The position numbers and the translations under genes are program-made. DNA of 64,000 nucleotides from a virus, in the IMG/VR virus record IMGVR_UViG_3300045135_002242, positions 1 to 64,000 of that record; one strand, given 5' to 3'. The notes below the pieces were generated by a model, which saw nothing but the letters and a program-made list of their open reading frames with translations, had not been told where the DNA came from and made no database searches. Below, in pieces: positions 6,556-14,832 of the stretch; position 1 is the first letter of the stretch; the number at the start of each line of letters is the position of its first letter.

Positions 6556-7314
6556 ATGCCGGGGTATTTAGACTACCCGTCTACCGTATACACAGTGGGT
6601 TATGTTCGTGCTGACCTACACGAGGAACTACTGAAGGCTGCTGATGAGTTGGCTAATGCTGCCGAAGACGTGGACCGTGTTAACTATAAAAACGACGAGC
6701 TTGTCGCCGCCATCATTGAACTACTCAAGGGCGCTGCGGCGCCGTTGGAGTGGCGTCTGGCGTACGACCACTGGGAAGCCAACACCGCGCTTGGCAGCTA
6801 CGAGGTCGGAGACGCTGGTGGCAACACTGCGTTCGTCTCTTTCCCCCACGAGGGGGCGCGCAAAACGATCCGCGTCTCACCGTTCGATGAGGGGCGCGCC
6901 GTGGCCGAGGCGATCCATACTCGCGCCCAGATCATCGCAGCGCAGCGGGTGAAGTGCAACGACAATGGTCAATTCGAGGCTGCTGCTTTCTGCAAAAATC
7001 TGCTTGTCTACATAGACGCCCTCAAGTCCACCACCCCTGCCCCGCTATTTGTCTCTAGCCGCAGCATCCAGATGGACGCCCCGAGCGAAGATTGGCAGGA
7101 ACACGCAGACAAGGCATCGGCTATTATACGCGGTTCGGCACAGCGCGAAGTAACCGTGCAGGAGGCGGTGCTTTCGTTAATCCCGATGCTTCATGAAAAA
7201 CACATCGCATTTTACGAAGCAAAGGGAAGAGACCCGAAGGACTACACGTCTAAATTCTCTGTCGCGGCGGACACCATCCGCACTCTAGTCAAGGAGGGGC
7301 AGAGCGATGACTAA
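6556..7314 (+). CDS. GC-rich accessory phage protein (252 aa)
   Basis: From about 6650 the gene is markedly GC-rich compared with its neighbours. Residues 20-55 form an acidic helix. A central block begins LEWRLAYDHWEANTALGSY and continues into AEAIHTRAQIIAAQR, a layout seen in many accessory proteins of alphaproteobacterial phages. The C-terminus is helical. Function unknown. The junction to the NAMPT remnant is 32 nt upstream. The start at 6556 is uncertain because the upstream box is weak. It overlaps the next gene by 8 nt. Confidence 0.65.
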   Translation: MPGYLDYPSTVYTVGYVRADLHEELLKAADELANAAEDVDRVNYKNDELVAAIIELLKGAAAPLEWRLAYDHWEANTALGSYEVGDAGGNTAFVSFPHEGARKTIRVSPFDEGRAVAEAIHTRAQIIAAQRVKCNDNGQFEAAAFCKNLLVYIDALKSTTPAPLFVSSRSIQMDAPSEDWQEHADKASAIIRGSAQREVTVQEAVLSLIPMLHEKHIAFYEAKGRDPKDYTSKFSVAADTIRTLVKEGQSDD

Positions 7315-7687
7315 ACCAGTAGAAACTTTCAGGGAAATACAAGACCATATCGGCGGGTGTTATGATGGATACTGCGTTATTAAAAAACCAGTAGGAATGC
7401 ATACAAATGGCGGGTGTAACTGCCTAGAAGACATGAACTTTCAAGACCGACAAAAGGTCGGACAGCTTCTCAGAACAGCACAAAAAGTAGTTGACACTGT
7501 AATCGCTTTAGAGCTTGAGAACAAGCAACTACGGCAGGCTCTGGCTAGAGTGTTGGAGTATCACCGAGAAGAAGCTGAGCTATGCGACGAGCTTTGCAAT
7601 GACCTTGGGCGTGTTCATCATATAGGACAGATGAATATGTACCTGGGAGTTCTTAACCAAAACAAGGAGAAGATAGATGAAGTTTGA
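7307..7687 (+). CDS. coiled-coil hypothetical protein (126 aa)
   Basis: AAGGAGGGGC precedes the ATG. The N-terminal third has three Cys (GGCYDGYCVI, GGCNCLED). The rest is a long helix with IALELENKQLRQALARVLEY. Overlaps both neighbours by a few bases, as expected in an operon. No family assigned. Confidence 0.65.
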   Translation: MTKPVETFREIQDHIGGCYDGYCVIKKPVGMHTNGGCNCLEDMNFQDRQKVGQLLRTAQKVVDTVIALELENKQLRQALARVLEYHREEAELCDELCNDLGRVHHIGQMNMYLGVLNQNKEKIDEV

Positions 7688-7898
7688 GTACGACGACAAA
7701 GAGAACCAATCTGAAGTGATTGCTGCACTGTACAAGTTTAGTGGGGGTCCAAACCTCTGTTTAGCTATCAAGGCTGACAACGGCAAGACTGTCTGGTTCT
7801 ATCACGATGAAGACAGAGCCAGTGTTCAAAATATAGCCCTAGGTGAAAATCCAGTCAAAGAATTTCGTAAGGGTGATAAAATCACTATTACCTTCTGA
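7677..7898 (+). CDS. small hypothetical protein (73 aa)
   Basis: AAGGAG precedes the ATG, which overlaps the upstream gene. Beta-rich with no helix-forming stretch, ending in KGDKITITF. It may have an SH3-like fold, which I infer only from residue pattern. Confidence 0.6.
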   Translation: MKFEYDDKENQSEVIAALYKFSGGPNLCLAIKADNGKTVWFYHDEDRASVQNIALGENPVKEFRKGDKITITF

Positions 7899-7909
7899 GG
7901 AGAAAACAA

Positions 7910-8380
7910 ATGAAAATTGACTACCGTATCGGAGACATGTTCAAGGATGGCCACAAGTACCTTGTTCATGGGTGTAACGCTCAGGGCGTCATGGGATCAG
8001 GAGTGGCTCTTCTTGTAAAAGAAGATTACCCCTATGCTTACCTGACGTATCGTGATAAGTTTGACAGGGTAGGACTTGAGCTTGGAGAAGTGGTTCTAGC
8101 AAAGCACCCTGACGGCCTTTCAGCAGAACACCCCACCATTTTCAACTGTATCACACAGAACAAGTATAGGAAAGATAAACGAAGGTATGTAAACTATGGA
8201 GCAGTACAAAAGTGTATGCGTTACCTGAACGCCTTCTTCCTTATTGGTAACTCGATAGAGAGGGTAGCAATGCCCATGAATGGTGCGGGGCTAGGAGGAG
8301 GTGATTGGTCAATCATTTCAAGCATCATTGAAGAAGAGGCTAAAAACTTTCAACCCGTAGTTTATGACCTTACGCCATGA
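7910..8380 (+). CDS. macro domain protein (ADP-ribose binding or hydrolysing)
   Basis: 156 aa, essentially one macro domain. Visible signatures are VHGCNAQGVMGSGVALLV (ligand-binding loop with Asn-Ala-x-Gly and Gly-Ser-Gly-Val-Ala), then an FNCITQ strand, and the second loop MPMNGAGLGGGDW near residues 122-134. It is closest in pattern to the single-domain ADP-ribose-1''-phosphate phosphatase/TARG1-like group. These remove ADP-ribose from molecules or process ADP-ribose-1''-phosphate. In a phage it could reverse ADP-ribosylation by host defences; that role is inferred. GAGGAG precedes the ATG. Confidence 0.85.
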   Translation: MKIDYRIGDMFKDGHKYLVHGCNAQGVMGSGVALLVKEDYPYAYLTYRDKFDRVGLELGEVVLAKHPDGLSAEHPTIFNCITQNKYRKDKRRYVNYGAVQKCMRYLNAFFLIGNSIERVAMPMNGAGLGGGDWSIISSIIEEEAKNFQPVVYDLTP

Positions 8381-8383
8381 TGC

Positions 8384-8402
8384 GTTAGTACTAACTTAAG
8401 TT
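8384..8402 (+). repeat. overlapping palindromes after the macro gene
   Basis: GTTAGTACTAAC (8384-8395) and AACTTAAGTT (8393-8402) are perfect palindromes that overlap by 3 nt, starting 4 nt after the macro gene's stop. No T tract follows, so this is not a standard terminator. They may be an operator or RNA stems. Confidence 0.5.
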
Positions 8403-8482
8403 ATGCCAAAAGAGTTAAAACAACGTTACGTCCTTGCATACTAAAAACATAAGTGAATACTTATACGTTTAAGCTAAGGAAT

Positions 8483-8599
8483 ATGTTGAACCCAGTTGTT
8501 AAGACGACAAAAAAGCAAAATACTCGCATACAAAAGCAACCAAAACTCGCAGAACTAAACGTAAAAATAAAAGCTAATAAACAAACCATCTATAATTAA
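8483..8599 (+). CDS. 38-aa basic peptide
   Basis: MLNPVVKTTKKQ start, about 25% Lys/Arg, with no domain. AAGGA lies close to the ATG (short spacing). It fills the gap between the macro gene and the next gene, whose ribosome binding site (AAGGAAAC) overlaps its stop. Plausible but unproven gene. Confidence 0.4.
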   Translation: MLNPVVKTTKKQNTRIQKQPKLAELNVKIKANKQTIYN

Positions 8600-8609
8600 G
8601 GAAACTATT

Positions 8610-9104
8610 ATGTCTATTTCCCAAAAAAAGTATAACCGTCTTAAGGCTTACAACGATATCATTACTAAAAATAAAAAAAGTTTTAAAGCAGGCGTAACGG
8701 TAAGTCGAGCAAATTTCATTACAATGTTTGGACTAAAAGGTATCGTAGATACAGGAAACTACAAAGATGTACATAAGTCTAACCTCAAACTAGTTAAAGC
8801 TCAAACAGAAATTAATAAACTTATGAACCAAAGCGGTCTTCATGTAAAATCTTCTGACTATTATTCAGAATTTACAATCAGCAACAAAGAACGCACTAAA
8901 AATGAAATTACCCGTTACAGTGCTAAAGTAGAGCGTAATCTAATGGCTACATCTACCCTAGAAAATCAGATGAATTTGCGCCTTCAACGTAAAAACTGGG
9001 GTACCTACAACCGTCTTAAGGCTACAACTATTCGTAATCTTGATAACACACCTACGTCACCTCGACATCAAGCTGTACTGAATCGAGTAAAACACTTTAC
9101 CTAA
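8610..9104 (+). CDS. basic helical hypothetical protein (164 aa)
   Basis: Very Lys/Asn/Thr-rich and helical, with KKYNRLKAYND at the start and an echo of the same pattern (YNRLKATTIRN) near residue 133. AAGGAAAC precedes the ATG. Its position directly before the metallopeptidase/VWA gene suggests co-expression. Function not recognised; a nucleic-acid-binding role is possible from charge alone. Confidence 0.7.
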   Translation: MSISQKKYNRLKAYNDIITKNKKSFKAGVTVSRANFITMFGLKGIVDTGNYKDVHKSNLKLVKAQTEINKLMNQSGLHVKSSDYYSEFTISNKERTKNEITRYSAKVERNLMATSTLENQMNLRLQRKNWGTYNRLKATTIRNLDNTPTSPRHQAVLNRVKHFT

Positions 9105-9119
9105 ACTGAAGAGGCTACT

Positions 9120-10409
9120 ATGACACAAGAACGTGAAGCATTAGATGAAGCAATTACAAATATGGCAGTAAAAACTACGCCATTTCATAAAGAGTATGTT
9201 TACTACCTTCATCTGATTTCGCAGTGTAAAGTAGTATTTTCAAAAAGCCTACCTGCTGCTGCTGGTGTATCTTTTAACAAAGATCACTACGTCCTTTATC
9301 TTAACCCACTAGAAGTTATCGGGATTAGTAAGGATAAAAAAGGAAATCCAGAACCTATTCTAGGGTTCAGTACTAAAATGCCTTTAGAACAGCGTATTGG
9401 CATCCTTAAGCATGAAATGCTTCATATCATTTTAGGTCACATTCTTAGAGTAAATGATAGAGACTTTGATAAATTCAACATAGCCTCTGATTGTGCTCTT
9501 GACCAAGAAATTAAAAAAGAACACCTACCTAGCTACGCTATCTACCCAGATAATAATTTTCCCGCGAAAACTCAACCTAAGTGGGGACTTACTTCTGAAC
9601 AATATTATGATCTTATTGAACAAGATGAACTAGATAAGATGAATAAAGAAGAAGAAAAGTCTGATGATGGCAATGGTTTTGGCCCTCCAAAACTTACAAA
9701 TGGTGTAGGTGATCACACTAAATGGCTAGAATCCGAAGGTGATCCCGATCTGCAAAAAGAAATTACTAAGAATATGGCAGAGAAAGCAGGAGAACAGACA
9801 ATAAAATCTGCGGGCACTCTGCCTAGTAACTATGCCCAAATTATCGAAAATCTAAGCATTAGACGAGAAGTTGATTGGCGTCAAGTTTTGCGACGTATTG
9901 TAGGTAATAAAAAAGCTAATATTAAAAAAACCCTTATGCGGAGAGATCGTCGTATGCCGTTCGCTAATTGGATTAAAGGTAAAACCAAAGATAGGGTATT
10001 TGAGCTAGCGGTTATTTCAGACGTCTCAGGATCTGTTAGTGATAAAGCTCTTTACAATCTTTGGGGAGAAATTATCAGTATCTGTGAAATGTTTAATACT
10101 CCAGTAAATATGGTGCAGGTAGATACACAACCCACTAAGCCTGAAAAACTGACAAAGCAATCTAGGGCGGTGACCCGAAAAGCCTGCGGTGGTACTACCC
10201 TAGCTCCTGCCATTGAGATGCTAAAAGAAACTAAAACCCCTTTTGACGCTCTTGTAGTGACTACCGACGGTTATCTTTTTGATGATGATATTCAGCCCTT
10301 TAAAGATCTTAATAGACCAGTTATTTGGCTTATTGAAGAAGATGGTAAAGTAATGGATGAAATGAATCAAGGCAAAATGAGGGCTATTAAACTAAAAAAG
10401 GATGATTAA
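9120..10409 (+). CDS. DUF2201-type metallopeptidase-like/VWA domain protein (N4 gp25-like)
   Basis: 429 aa. The N-terminal domain carries a zinc-peptidase motif KHEMLHIILGH (His98-Glu-x-x-His102) followed by FNIASDCALDQEI. A Lys/Glu linker follows at about 170-230. The C-terminal VWA-like domain has the metal site ISDVSGSVS near residue 300 and later a TTDG turn. This arrangement is the DUF2201 N-terminal plus VWA-like family, usually encoded beside a MoxR-type AAA ATPase, as here (10674). N4 has the same pair, gp24/gp25. Known pairs act as chaperone-like assembly or insertion machines; the N4 role is not established. Confidence 0.82.
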   Translation: MTQEREALDEAITNMAVKTTPFHKEYVYYLHLISQCKVVFSKSLPAAAGVSFNKDHYVLYLNPLEVIGISKDKKGNPEPILGFSTKMPLEQRIGILKHEMLHIILGHILRVNDRDFDKFNIASDCALDQEIKKEHLPSYAIYPDNNFPAKTQPKWGLTSEQYYDLIEQDELDKMNKEEEKSDDGNGFGPPKLTNGVGDHTKWLESEGDPDLQKEITKNMAEKAGEQTIKSAGTLPSNYAQIIENLSIRREVDWRQVLRRIVGNKKANIKKTLMRRDRRMPFANWIKGKTKDRVFELAVISDVSGSVSDKALYNLWGEIISICEMFNTPVNMVQVDTQPTKPEKLTKQSRAVTRKACGGTTLAPAIEMLKETKTPFDALVVTTDGYLFDDDIQPFKDLNRPVIWLIEEDGKVMDEMNQGKMRAIKLKKDD

Positions 10410-10640
10410 ATGACTGCTACAGATAAAATTGGTAATATTCTTACTAAAGGCACAAAAATTGTTTTTGCAAAAAAGAATGATGATCAAGTTCATTTTGGAA
10501 CAGTAGAAGAAGTTTTAGAACGTAATCGTATCAAAGTACGAAGAAATTCCACAGGAAGAGTATCCGTAAACGCCCGAGCAGGTAAAGAAGTCCTAAATAT
10601 CGATCATCTCGCAGAGGTATTTCCTGAATTTTTGGTCTAA
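10410..10640 (+). CDS. small protein with C-terminal PE tail (76 aa)
   Basis: Starts one base after the upstream stop. Residues 8-50 look like a KOW/SH3-type beta barrel (GNILTKGTKIVFAKK, VHFGTVEEV, IKVRRN). It ends in VFPEFLV, a tail shared in pattern with six other small proteins of this window. It sits between the VWA and AAA genes and is presumably co-expressed. Function unknown. Confidence 0.65.
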   Translation: MTATDKIGNILTKGTKIVFAKKNDDQVHFGTVEEVLERNRIKVRRNSTGRVSVNARAGKEVLNIDHLAEVFPEFLV

Positions 10641-10673
10641 CTACGCCAAACAACTATAACTAAGGTATAACAT

Positions 10674-11993
10674 ATGAATATTTTTCAAGCCAAACAAGTT
10701 ATTGAGGCTGCAGATGTATGCGGTCATGTACCGCTTATTCGAGGCCTACATGGCATCGGTAAGTCCGAGTCCGCCGCACAGTATGCCAAAGAGCAAGACA
10801 TGCACTATGAGCCTCTTATTCTCTCTCTGATGGACACAGGTGATATGCTTGGTCTGCCAGAAATCGAAAAGGTAGGAGGAGTAACTTCTACTATTTGGGC
10901 AGCACCTAGCTGGTATACTAACATTGTAAATGCAGCATGGCCTGAAGCTATCAAACTACATCGTCTTCAATTTACTGACACAGACTTTCAAACGTATGTA
11001 CTAGATAACACTTACGAAAATCCAGATTATATTAGTAGGGAACATCTTAACAGTCTTTACTGTAAATACTATAAGCTGCCTAACGACCGTATCCAACTGC
11101 TTCGTCAACAAAACGTAGAATACCTTGATGGGCGCAGGTCTCTTCTTAACTTGGACGAGTTTAACCGGGCACCTGCTGATATCCTTAATGCGTCATTGCA
11201 ACTAATCCTAGATCACCGCCTCCACACCCATATCCTTCCTCTGGTACGAGGTCAAGAAACTTTGATTGTGGCCGCAGTAAACCCTGCAGATGGTGACTAT
11301 ACGGTTCAAGAGTTTGATCCTGCTTTGCAAGATCGCTTTGTTATTTGTGATGTTGACCCGGACTTTAAAGCCTGGCTTAGCTGGGCTAAATCTGCAAATG
11401 TAAACAAAATTGTAATTGATTTTCTCATCGATAATCAAAACCGTTTTCATACTACTCCTAAGGATGGTACTAAAGGGGCATCTCCTCGTTCTTGGACACG
11501 CCTAGCTAAATATATGGACCGCCTAAAGGACACTCCTCAAGATGTAATGACCCATTACGTAAAAGGTACTGTAGGCTCTAGTTTGGCAGCTCAGTTTATC
11601 TCTTTCTACAATAATTACAGTAACAATATCTCTACTAAAGATATTATTACTGCTGTAAAGAAAGAAGTCACTAAACTGAAAAAAGCAAAGAAACCTCTTA
11701 ACCCCGAAGAAATTGCACTCCCAATTACCGAAATGGTTGAAAACCTAGAAGCCGTACGGCGCTCTGACTTTGCTGAAACACTGATTAAACAGTTTATCAA
11801 CGAAGAATCAACAGAAAAAGCAATGCCTATGCTGGCTTTCTTGTACGCGCTTCCGCTAGAAAGCTTGAGCGCTGTATTGAAAACTCTTCAAAATAACAAT
11901 ATTCAGCATTATGCTACTCTTGCTAATCTGGATAAAGAAGCAAACAACAAAGGTTTGTTTGTGAAACTAGTGTCAAAAGTAAAGGAAATGTAG
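10674..11993 (+). CDS. MoxR-type AAA ATPase (N4 gp24-like)
   Basis: 439 aa. Walker A is GLHGIGKS (residues 24-31). Walker B and the following AAA signature are LLNLDEFNRAPADILNASLQ near 155-175, typical of MoxR/RavA-like ATPases. Sensor 1 region AAVNPADGDY and the ALQDRF arginine-finger region follow. A Lys-rich helical C-terminal domain follows. Paired with the VWA protein upstream; in such systems ATP hydrolysis drives the VWA partner. It ends with TAG immediately followed by the ATG of thyX. Confidence 0.83.
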   Translation: MNIFQAKQVIEAADVCGHVPLIRGLHGIGKSESAAQYAKEQDMHYEPLILSLMDTGDMLGLPEIEKVGGVTSTIWAAPSWYTNIVNAAWPEAIKLHRLQFTDTDFQTYVLDNTYENPDYISREHLNSLYCKYYKLPNDRIQLLRQQNVEYLDGRRSLLNLDEFNRAPADILNASLQLILDHRLHTHILPLVRGQETLIVAAVNPADGDYTVQEFDPALQDRFVICDVDPDFKAWLSWAKSANVNKIVIDFLIDNQNRFHTTPKDGTKGASPRSWTRLAKYMDRLKDTPQDVMTHYVKGTVGSSLAAQFISFYNNYSNNISTKDIITAVKKEVTKLKKAKKPLNPEEIALPITEMVENLEAVRRSDFAETLIKQFINEESTEKAMPMLAFLYALPLESLSAVLKTLQNNNIQHYATLANLDKEANNKGLFVKLVSKVKEM

Positions 11994-12662
11994 ATGCAAG
12001 TTAAACTTATTGGTTATACTCAACCAGCTAATGATATTGGTCTAGAAGATGTACAGGAACTTATTTCCTTTTGTGCTCGGGTTTCTAACCCTTCCAATCA
12101 AATGAATATGGAAACTTCAGAAAAACTTCTAAAGTATCTTGCTAAACATCAGCATTGGTCCCCTTTTGAGATGGCTTCTGCAGTAATGGAAGTAGACACA
12201 ACTCGAGACATTGCTCGACAATTTTTGCGCCATCGTTCTTTTTATTTCCAAGAATTTAGTCAACGATACGCTAACCCAGAAGAATTTGGGGACCAATTTG
12301 TGTATCGAGAAGCTAGGCTTCAAGACCACAAAAATCGGCAAAACTCTATTGAACTAGGGGAAAACGATTCTGATATCAAATTTGAATGGTTTAATCAACA
12401 ACAAAAAGTAATTGATGCAGCCACAAAAGCTTATAACTGGGCCATTAAAAATGATATTGCTAAAGAACAGGCTCGAGTAGTACTACCTGAAGGTAACACT
12501 GTTTCGCGTCTTTATGTACATGGTACTATCCGTTCTTGGATTCACTATATTGAACTTCGTTCTAAAGAAGGCACCCAAAAAGAGCATATTGAACTAGCGA
12601 AAGCTTGTGCAGAGGCAATCACCAAAATTTTTCCTCTTGCAAAGAACTATGTAGCTAAGTAA
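11994..12662 (+). CDS. thyX: FAD-dependent thymidylate synthase ThyX
   Basis: 222 aa, the family's usual length. The ThyX signature RHRSFYFQEFSQRYA (RHR, seven residues, Ser) lies near residues 78-92. The early stretch HQHWSPFEMASAVMEV and the late VVLPEGNTVSRLYVHGTIRSW also fit the family. It converts dUMP to dTMP using methylene-tetrahydrofolate, NADPH and FAD. Together with ribonucleotide reductase, MazG and thioredoxin in this window it serves dNTP supply. It starts directly at the upstream TAG stop. A strong hairpin terminator follows. Confidence 0.95.
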   Translation: MQVKLIGYTQPANDIGLEDVQELISFCARVSNPSNQMNMETSEKLLKYLAKHQHWSPFEMASAVMEVDTTRDIARQFLRHRSFYFQEFSQRYANPEEFGDQFVYREARLQDHKNRQNSIELGENDSDIKFEWFNQQQKVIDAATKAYNWAIKNDIAKEQARVVLPEGNTVSRLYVHGTIRSWIHYIELRSKEGTQKEHIELAKACAEAITKIFPLAKNYVAK

Positions 12663-12668
12663 CATTAA

Positions 12669-12704
12669 GGAGGACTTACATTCGTAAGTCTTCCTTTCCT
12701 TATC
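12669..12704 (+). terminator. rho-independent terminator after thyX
   Basis: GGAGGACTTAC, loop ATTC and GTAAGTCTTCC form an 11-bp stem (12669-12694, one G-T pair), followed by a pyrimidine-rich TTTCCTTATC. It separates thyX from phoH. Confidence 0.75.
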
Positions 12705-12721
12705 ATGGTGTTACTAATAAT

Positions 12722-13432
12722 ATGGCTAGACCAAAAAAATCTAAAAAAACCCTTTTATCCGACAATAGCTTAAAGCTAGTGGATATTAACCCACTAACGG
12801 AAAATCAAACTAAGTTCTTTGCAAATTATGGTAAAGGTACTTCTCAAGCTTTGATAGGCTATCCAGGAACAGGAAAAACTTTTATGGCGTTATACAACGC
12901 TTTCAAAGAACTAGATAACCCAAATACGGAGTACAAAAGGATTGTAGTGGTTAGATCTGCAGTACCAACAAGAGACGTAGGGTTCTTGCCCGGTACTTTA
13001 GCAGAAAAATCAGAAGTATATGAGCTTCCCTACAAATCAATTTGTACTGAATTATTTGGTAGGTCAGACGCCTATGAAATTCTTAAAAAGCGTAGAACTA
13101 TTGAGTTTTTAACTACCTCTTTTATTAGGGGTATCACCCTAGATCGTACTATTATTATTGTAGACGAACTACAAAATATGACTGCTCATGAAGCAGATTC
13201 TATCCTAACTAGGGTGGGAAACTATAGCAAAATTATCTTCTGTGGTGATATTCTTCAAAGAGATTTAAACAAAACCTCAGAAAAAAATATCGAATCTTTT
13301 ATCAAAGTCCTTAAAACTATGGCAAACGATTTTGATTTCACCTACTTTAACGAAAATGATATTGTAAGAAGCGGATTGGTAGGAAACTACATTAAACATA
13401 AACATAAGGTATTTCCGGATGGTTATACTTAA
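12722..13432 (+). CDS. phoH: PhoH-like ATPase
   Basis: 236 aa. Typical PhoH order: ENQTKFFANYGKG (the N-terminal Q-motif-like stretch), Walker A GYPGTGKTF near residue 44, AVPTRDVGFLPGTLAEKS (PhoH-specific segment), Walker B IIIVDELQNMT near 142, and IIFCGDILQ. PhoH proteins are RNA helicase- or RNase-associated P-loop ATPases, common in marine and other phages; the role in infection is not settled. It stands between two hairpins (12669-12694 and 13444-13479), so it may be its own transcription unit. Confidence 0.92.
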   Translation: MARPKKSKKTLLSDNSLKLVDINPLTENQTKFFANYGKGTSQALIGYPGTGKTFMALYNAFKELDNPNTEYKRIVVVRSAVPTRDVGFLPGTLAEKSEVYELPYKSICTELFGRSDAYEILKKRRTIEFLTTSFIRGITLDRTIIIVDELQNMTAHEADSILTRVGNYSKIIFCGDILQRDLNKTSEKNIESFIKVLKTMANDFDFTYFNENDIVRSGLVGNYIKHKHKVFPDGYT

Positions 13433-13443
13433 AAGTTATTAGT

Positions 13444-13479
13444 GTTAGCCATCCTGCAACTTACTGCAGGGTGGTTAAC
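13444..13479 (+). promoter_or_regulatory. 14-bp hairpin just before the HD gene
   Basis: GTTAGCCATCCTGC and GCAGGGTGGTTAAC form 14 pairs (two G-T) with an 8-nt loop. It ends 2 nt before the ATG at 13482. The only purine-rich candidate for ribosome binding (CAGGGTGG) lies in the 3' arm, so folding would hide it. It could be an end signal for phoH without a T tract, or a translation control element. Confidence 0.6.
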
Positions 13480-13481
13480 TT

Positions 13482-14177
13482 ATGCAAAATACTAAATACT
13501 CTTGGGAAGAATTTTCCCAAATCCTAATGGATAAAAATCCTCGTTCATTTTTTGATAATCTTCTAAAAAATGATCAACTACAAACTACTTTCCCTGAAAT
13601 TTACCTGCTTAAAACCGCTCTAGAATGCCGTCGTTGGCATCCTGAGGGGGATGCATATGAACACACTATGCTGGTACTCACACAGGCTGTACGGCACTCT
13701 CTGGACCTGCCTAGCACCTTTGCAGCATTAGTGCATGATTTCGGTAAAGCAGTATCCCCAAGAAAAACATTGCCTAAACATTATGGGCATGAGATTAAAG
13801 GGATACCTATTGTAGAAGCTTTTGCTGATCGTATAGGGGCACCTTTATACATTAAAAACTTAGCGGCAAAAGCAACTAGGTACCATATGTATATGCATAA
13901 ATTAGGCCAACTAAACCCAAAAACTGTTGTAAAAATGTTTGATGACATGCAAGCAATCATAAACCCAAAAACAGTAGATGTTCTATATAATGTAGGAGTT
14001 GTAGATACACGTGGGAAACTAGGGTCAGAATTGGCTCCTATTGACCATTTGTATTTGCTTTACGATTACTTTACTGCATACAAGTCAGTTACATTTCCAA
14101 AGAATTATACTTCTGAACAAGCTAAATTTACTGAACGAGTAAAAGAAGTCAAAAGGGTAAAAAATGAAAGAATTTAA
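13482..14177 (+). CDS. HD-domain phosphohydrolase, Cca-like
   Basis: 231 aa. The pattern HPEGDAYEHTMLVLTQAVRH, then FAALVHDFGKAVSP and HYGHEIKGI is that of the C-terminal HD domain of bacterial CCA-adding tRNA nucleotidyltransferases such as E. coli Cca. In E. coli that domain has 2',3'-cyclic phosphodiesterase, 2'-nucleotidase and phosphatase activity. The nucleotidyltransferase domain is absent. With the RNA ligase (19629) and phosphatase-less 5'-kinase (20984) it could provide the end-healing step of RNA repair; this is inferred. It overlaps the next gene by 14 nt. Confidence 0.82.
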   Translation: MQNTKYSWEEFSQILMDKNPRSFFDNLLKNDQLQTTFPEIYLLKTALECRRWHPEGDAYEHTMLVLTQAVRHSLDLPSTFAALVHDFGKAVSPRKTLPKHYGHEIKGIPIVEAFADRIGAPLYIKNLAAKATRYHMYMHKLGQLNPKTVVKMFDDMQAIINPKTVDVLYNVGVVDTRGKLGSELAPIDHLYLLYDYFTAYKSVTFPKNYTSEQAKFTERVKEVKRVKNERI

Positions 14178-14577
14178 AGTTAACCGCAGCTCTTGGCATT
14201 ACAAACTAAACCAACATTTTCTTAATGAAGATGGGGTTACCCAGTATAGTATGGAGCGGTTCTGGGAGCCCAAAGTCAACAACTTCTGCGCATATTGGAG
14301 AGCAACAATTGTCCGGTTGGTAGCTGCAACTACCTCGCTCTCTATCGCTATAGCAGCCGTGGTTGGTATTTCCATTCTAAGTATTCAAAATCCTTGGAAG
14401 GCTTTCAGTGTGGTTAGCGTAATCATCGCAATTCTCGCAGCATTGTTTAGCTTTTTTATGTTTTTTGTTGGGCTCGGGAAAGCAAAAAAGGTCTTCAATA
14501 ATTCCGATAGTTTGATTGTAACTAAAATTAAAACTTACAAAGCTAAAATCTGTCCTAATGTAACATATGGTAAATAA
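14164..14577 (+). CDS. membrane protein with two transmembrane segments (137 aa)
   Basis: Two hydrophobic spans, about residues 44-73 (ATIVRLVAATTSLSIAIAAV onward) and 82-105 (VVSVIIAILAALFSFFMFFV), with a short loop between them and basic flanks. The N-terminal 40 residues are soluble. Location in the inner membrane is expected. No family recognised. Confidence 0.7.
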   Translation: MKEFKVNRSSWHYKLNQHFLNEDGVTQYSMERFWEPKVNNFCAYWRATIVRLVAATTSLSIAIAAVVGISILSIQNPWKAFSVVSVIIAILAALFSFFMFFVGLGKAKKVFNNSDSLIVTKIKTYKAKICPNVTYGK

Positions 14578-14832
14578 ATGAAAATTGATATTAAAACTGC
14601 GGTAGACTTCTATGTATGCGAAACTTGTGGAATGGATTATGCTACAGGAGGCAAGGTATATGTAGACGGAAAACTAATTCTGGAAAAAGTAGCATCTGCA
14701 CATTGCTATGACGGAAGGTCGTATTCAGAAGAAGAACTACTAATTCTCGCTCTTGAAAAAATGGGTCATACATTGACTGTAGATGGTGAACCATTCCACA
14801 TTATGATGACAGATGCAAGAGAGGATTTGTGA
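14578..14832 (+). CDS. small hypothetical protein with CxxC (84 aa)
   Basis: Starts directly after the upstream TAA. A Cys pair YVCETCGMDY near residues 12-21 and a later AHCYDG may bind zinc or be redox active. It continues EEELLILALEKMGHTL. Overlaps the next gene in ATGA fashion. Function unknown. Confidence 0.65.
   Translation: MKIDIKTAVDFYVCETCGMDYATGGKVYVDGKLILEKVASAHCYDGRSYSEEELLILALEKMGHTLTVDGEPFHIMMTDAREDL

Noticed and set aside
8384-8402. Terminator after the macro gene
   Set aside because: The palindromes are perfect but short and lack a T tract, so I list them only as palindromes.
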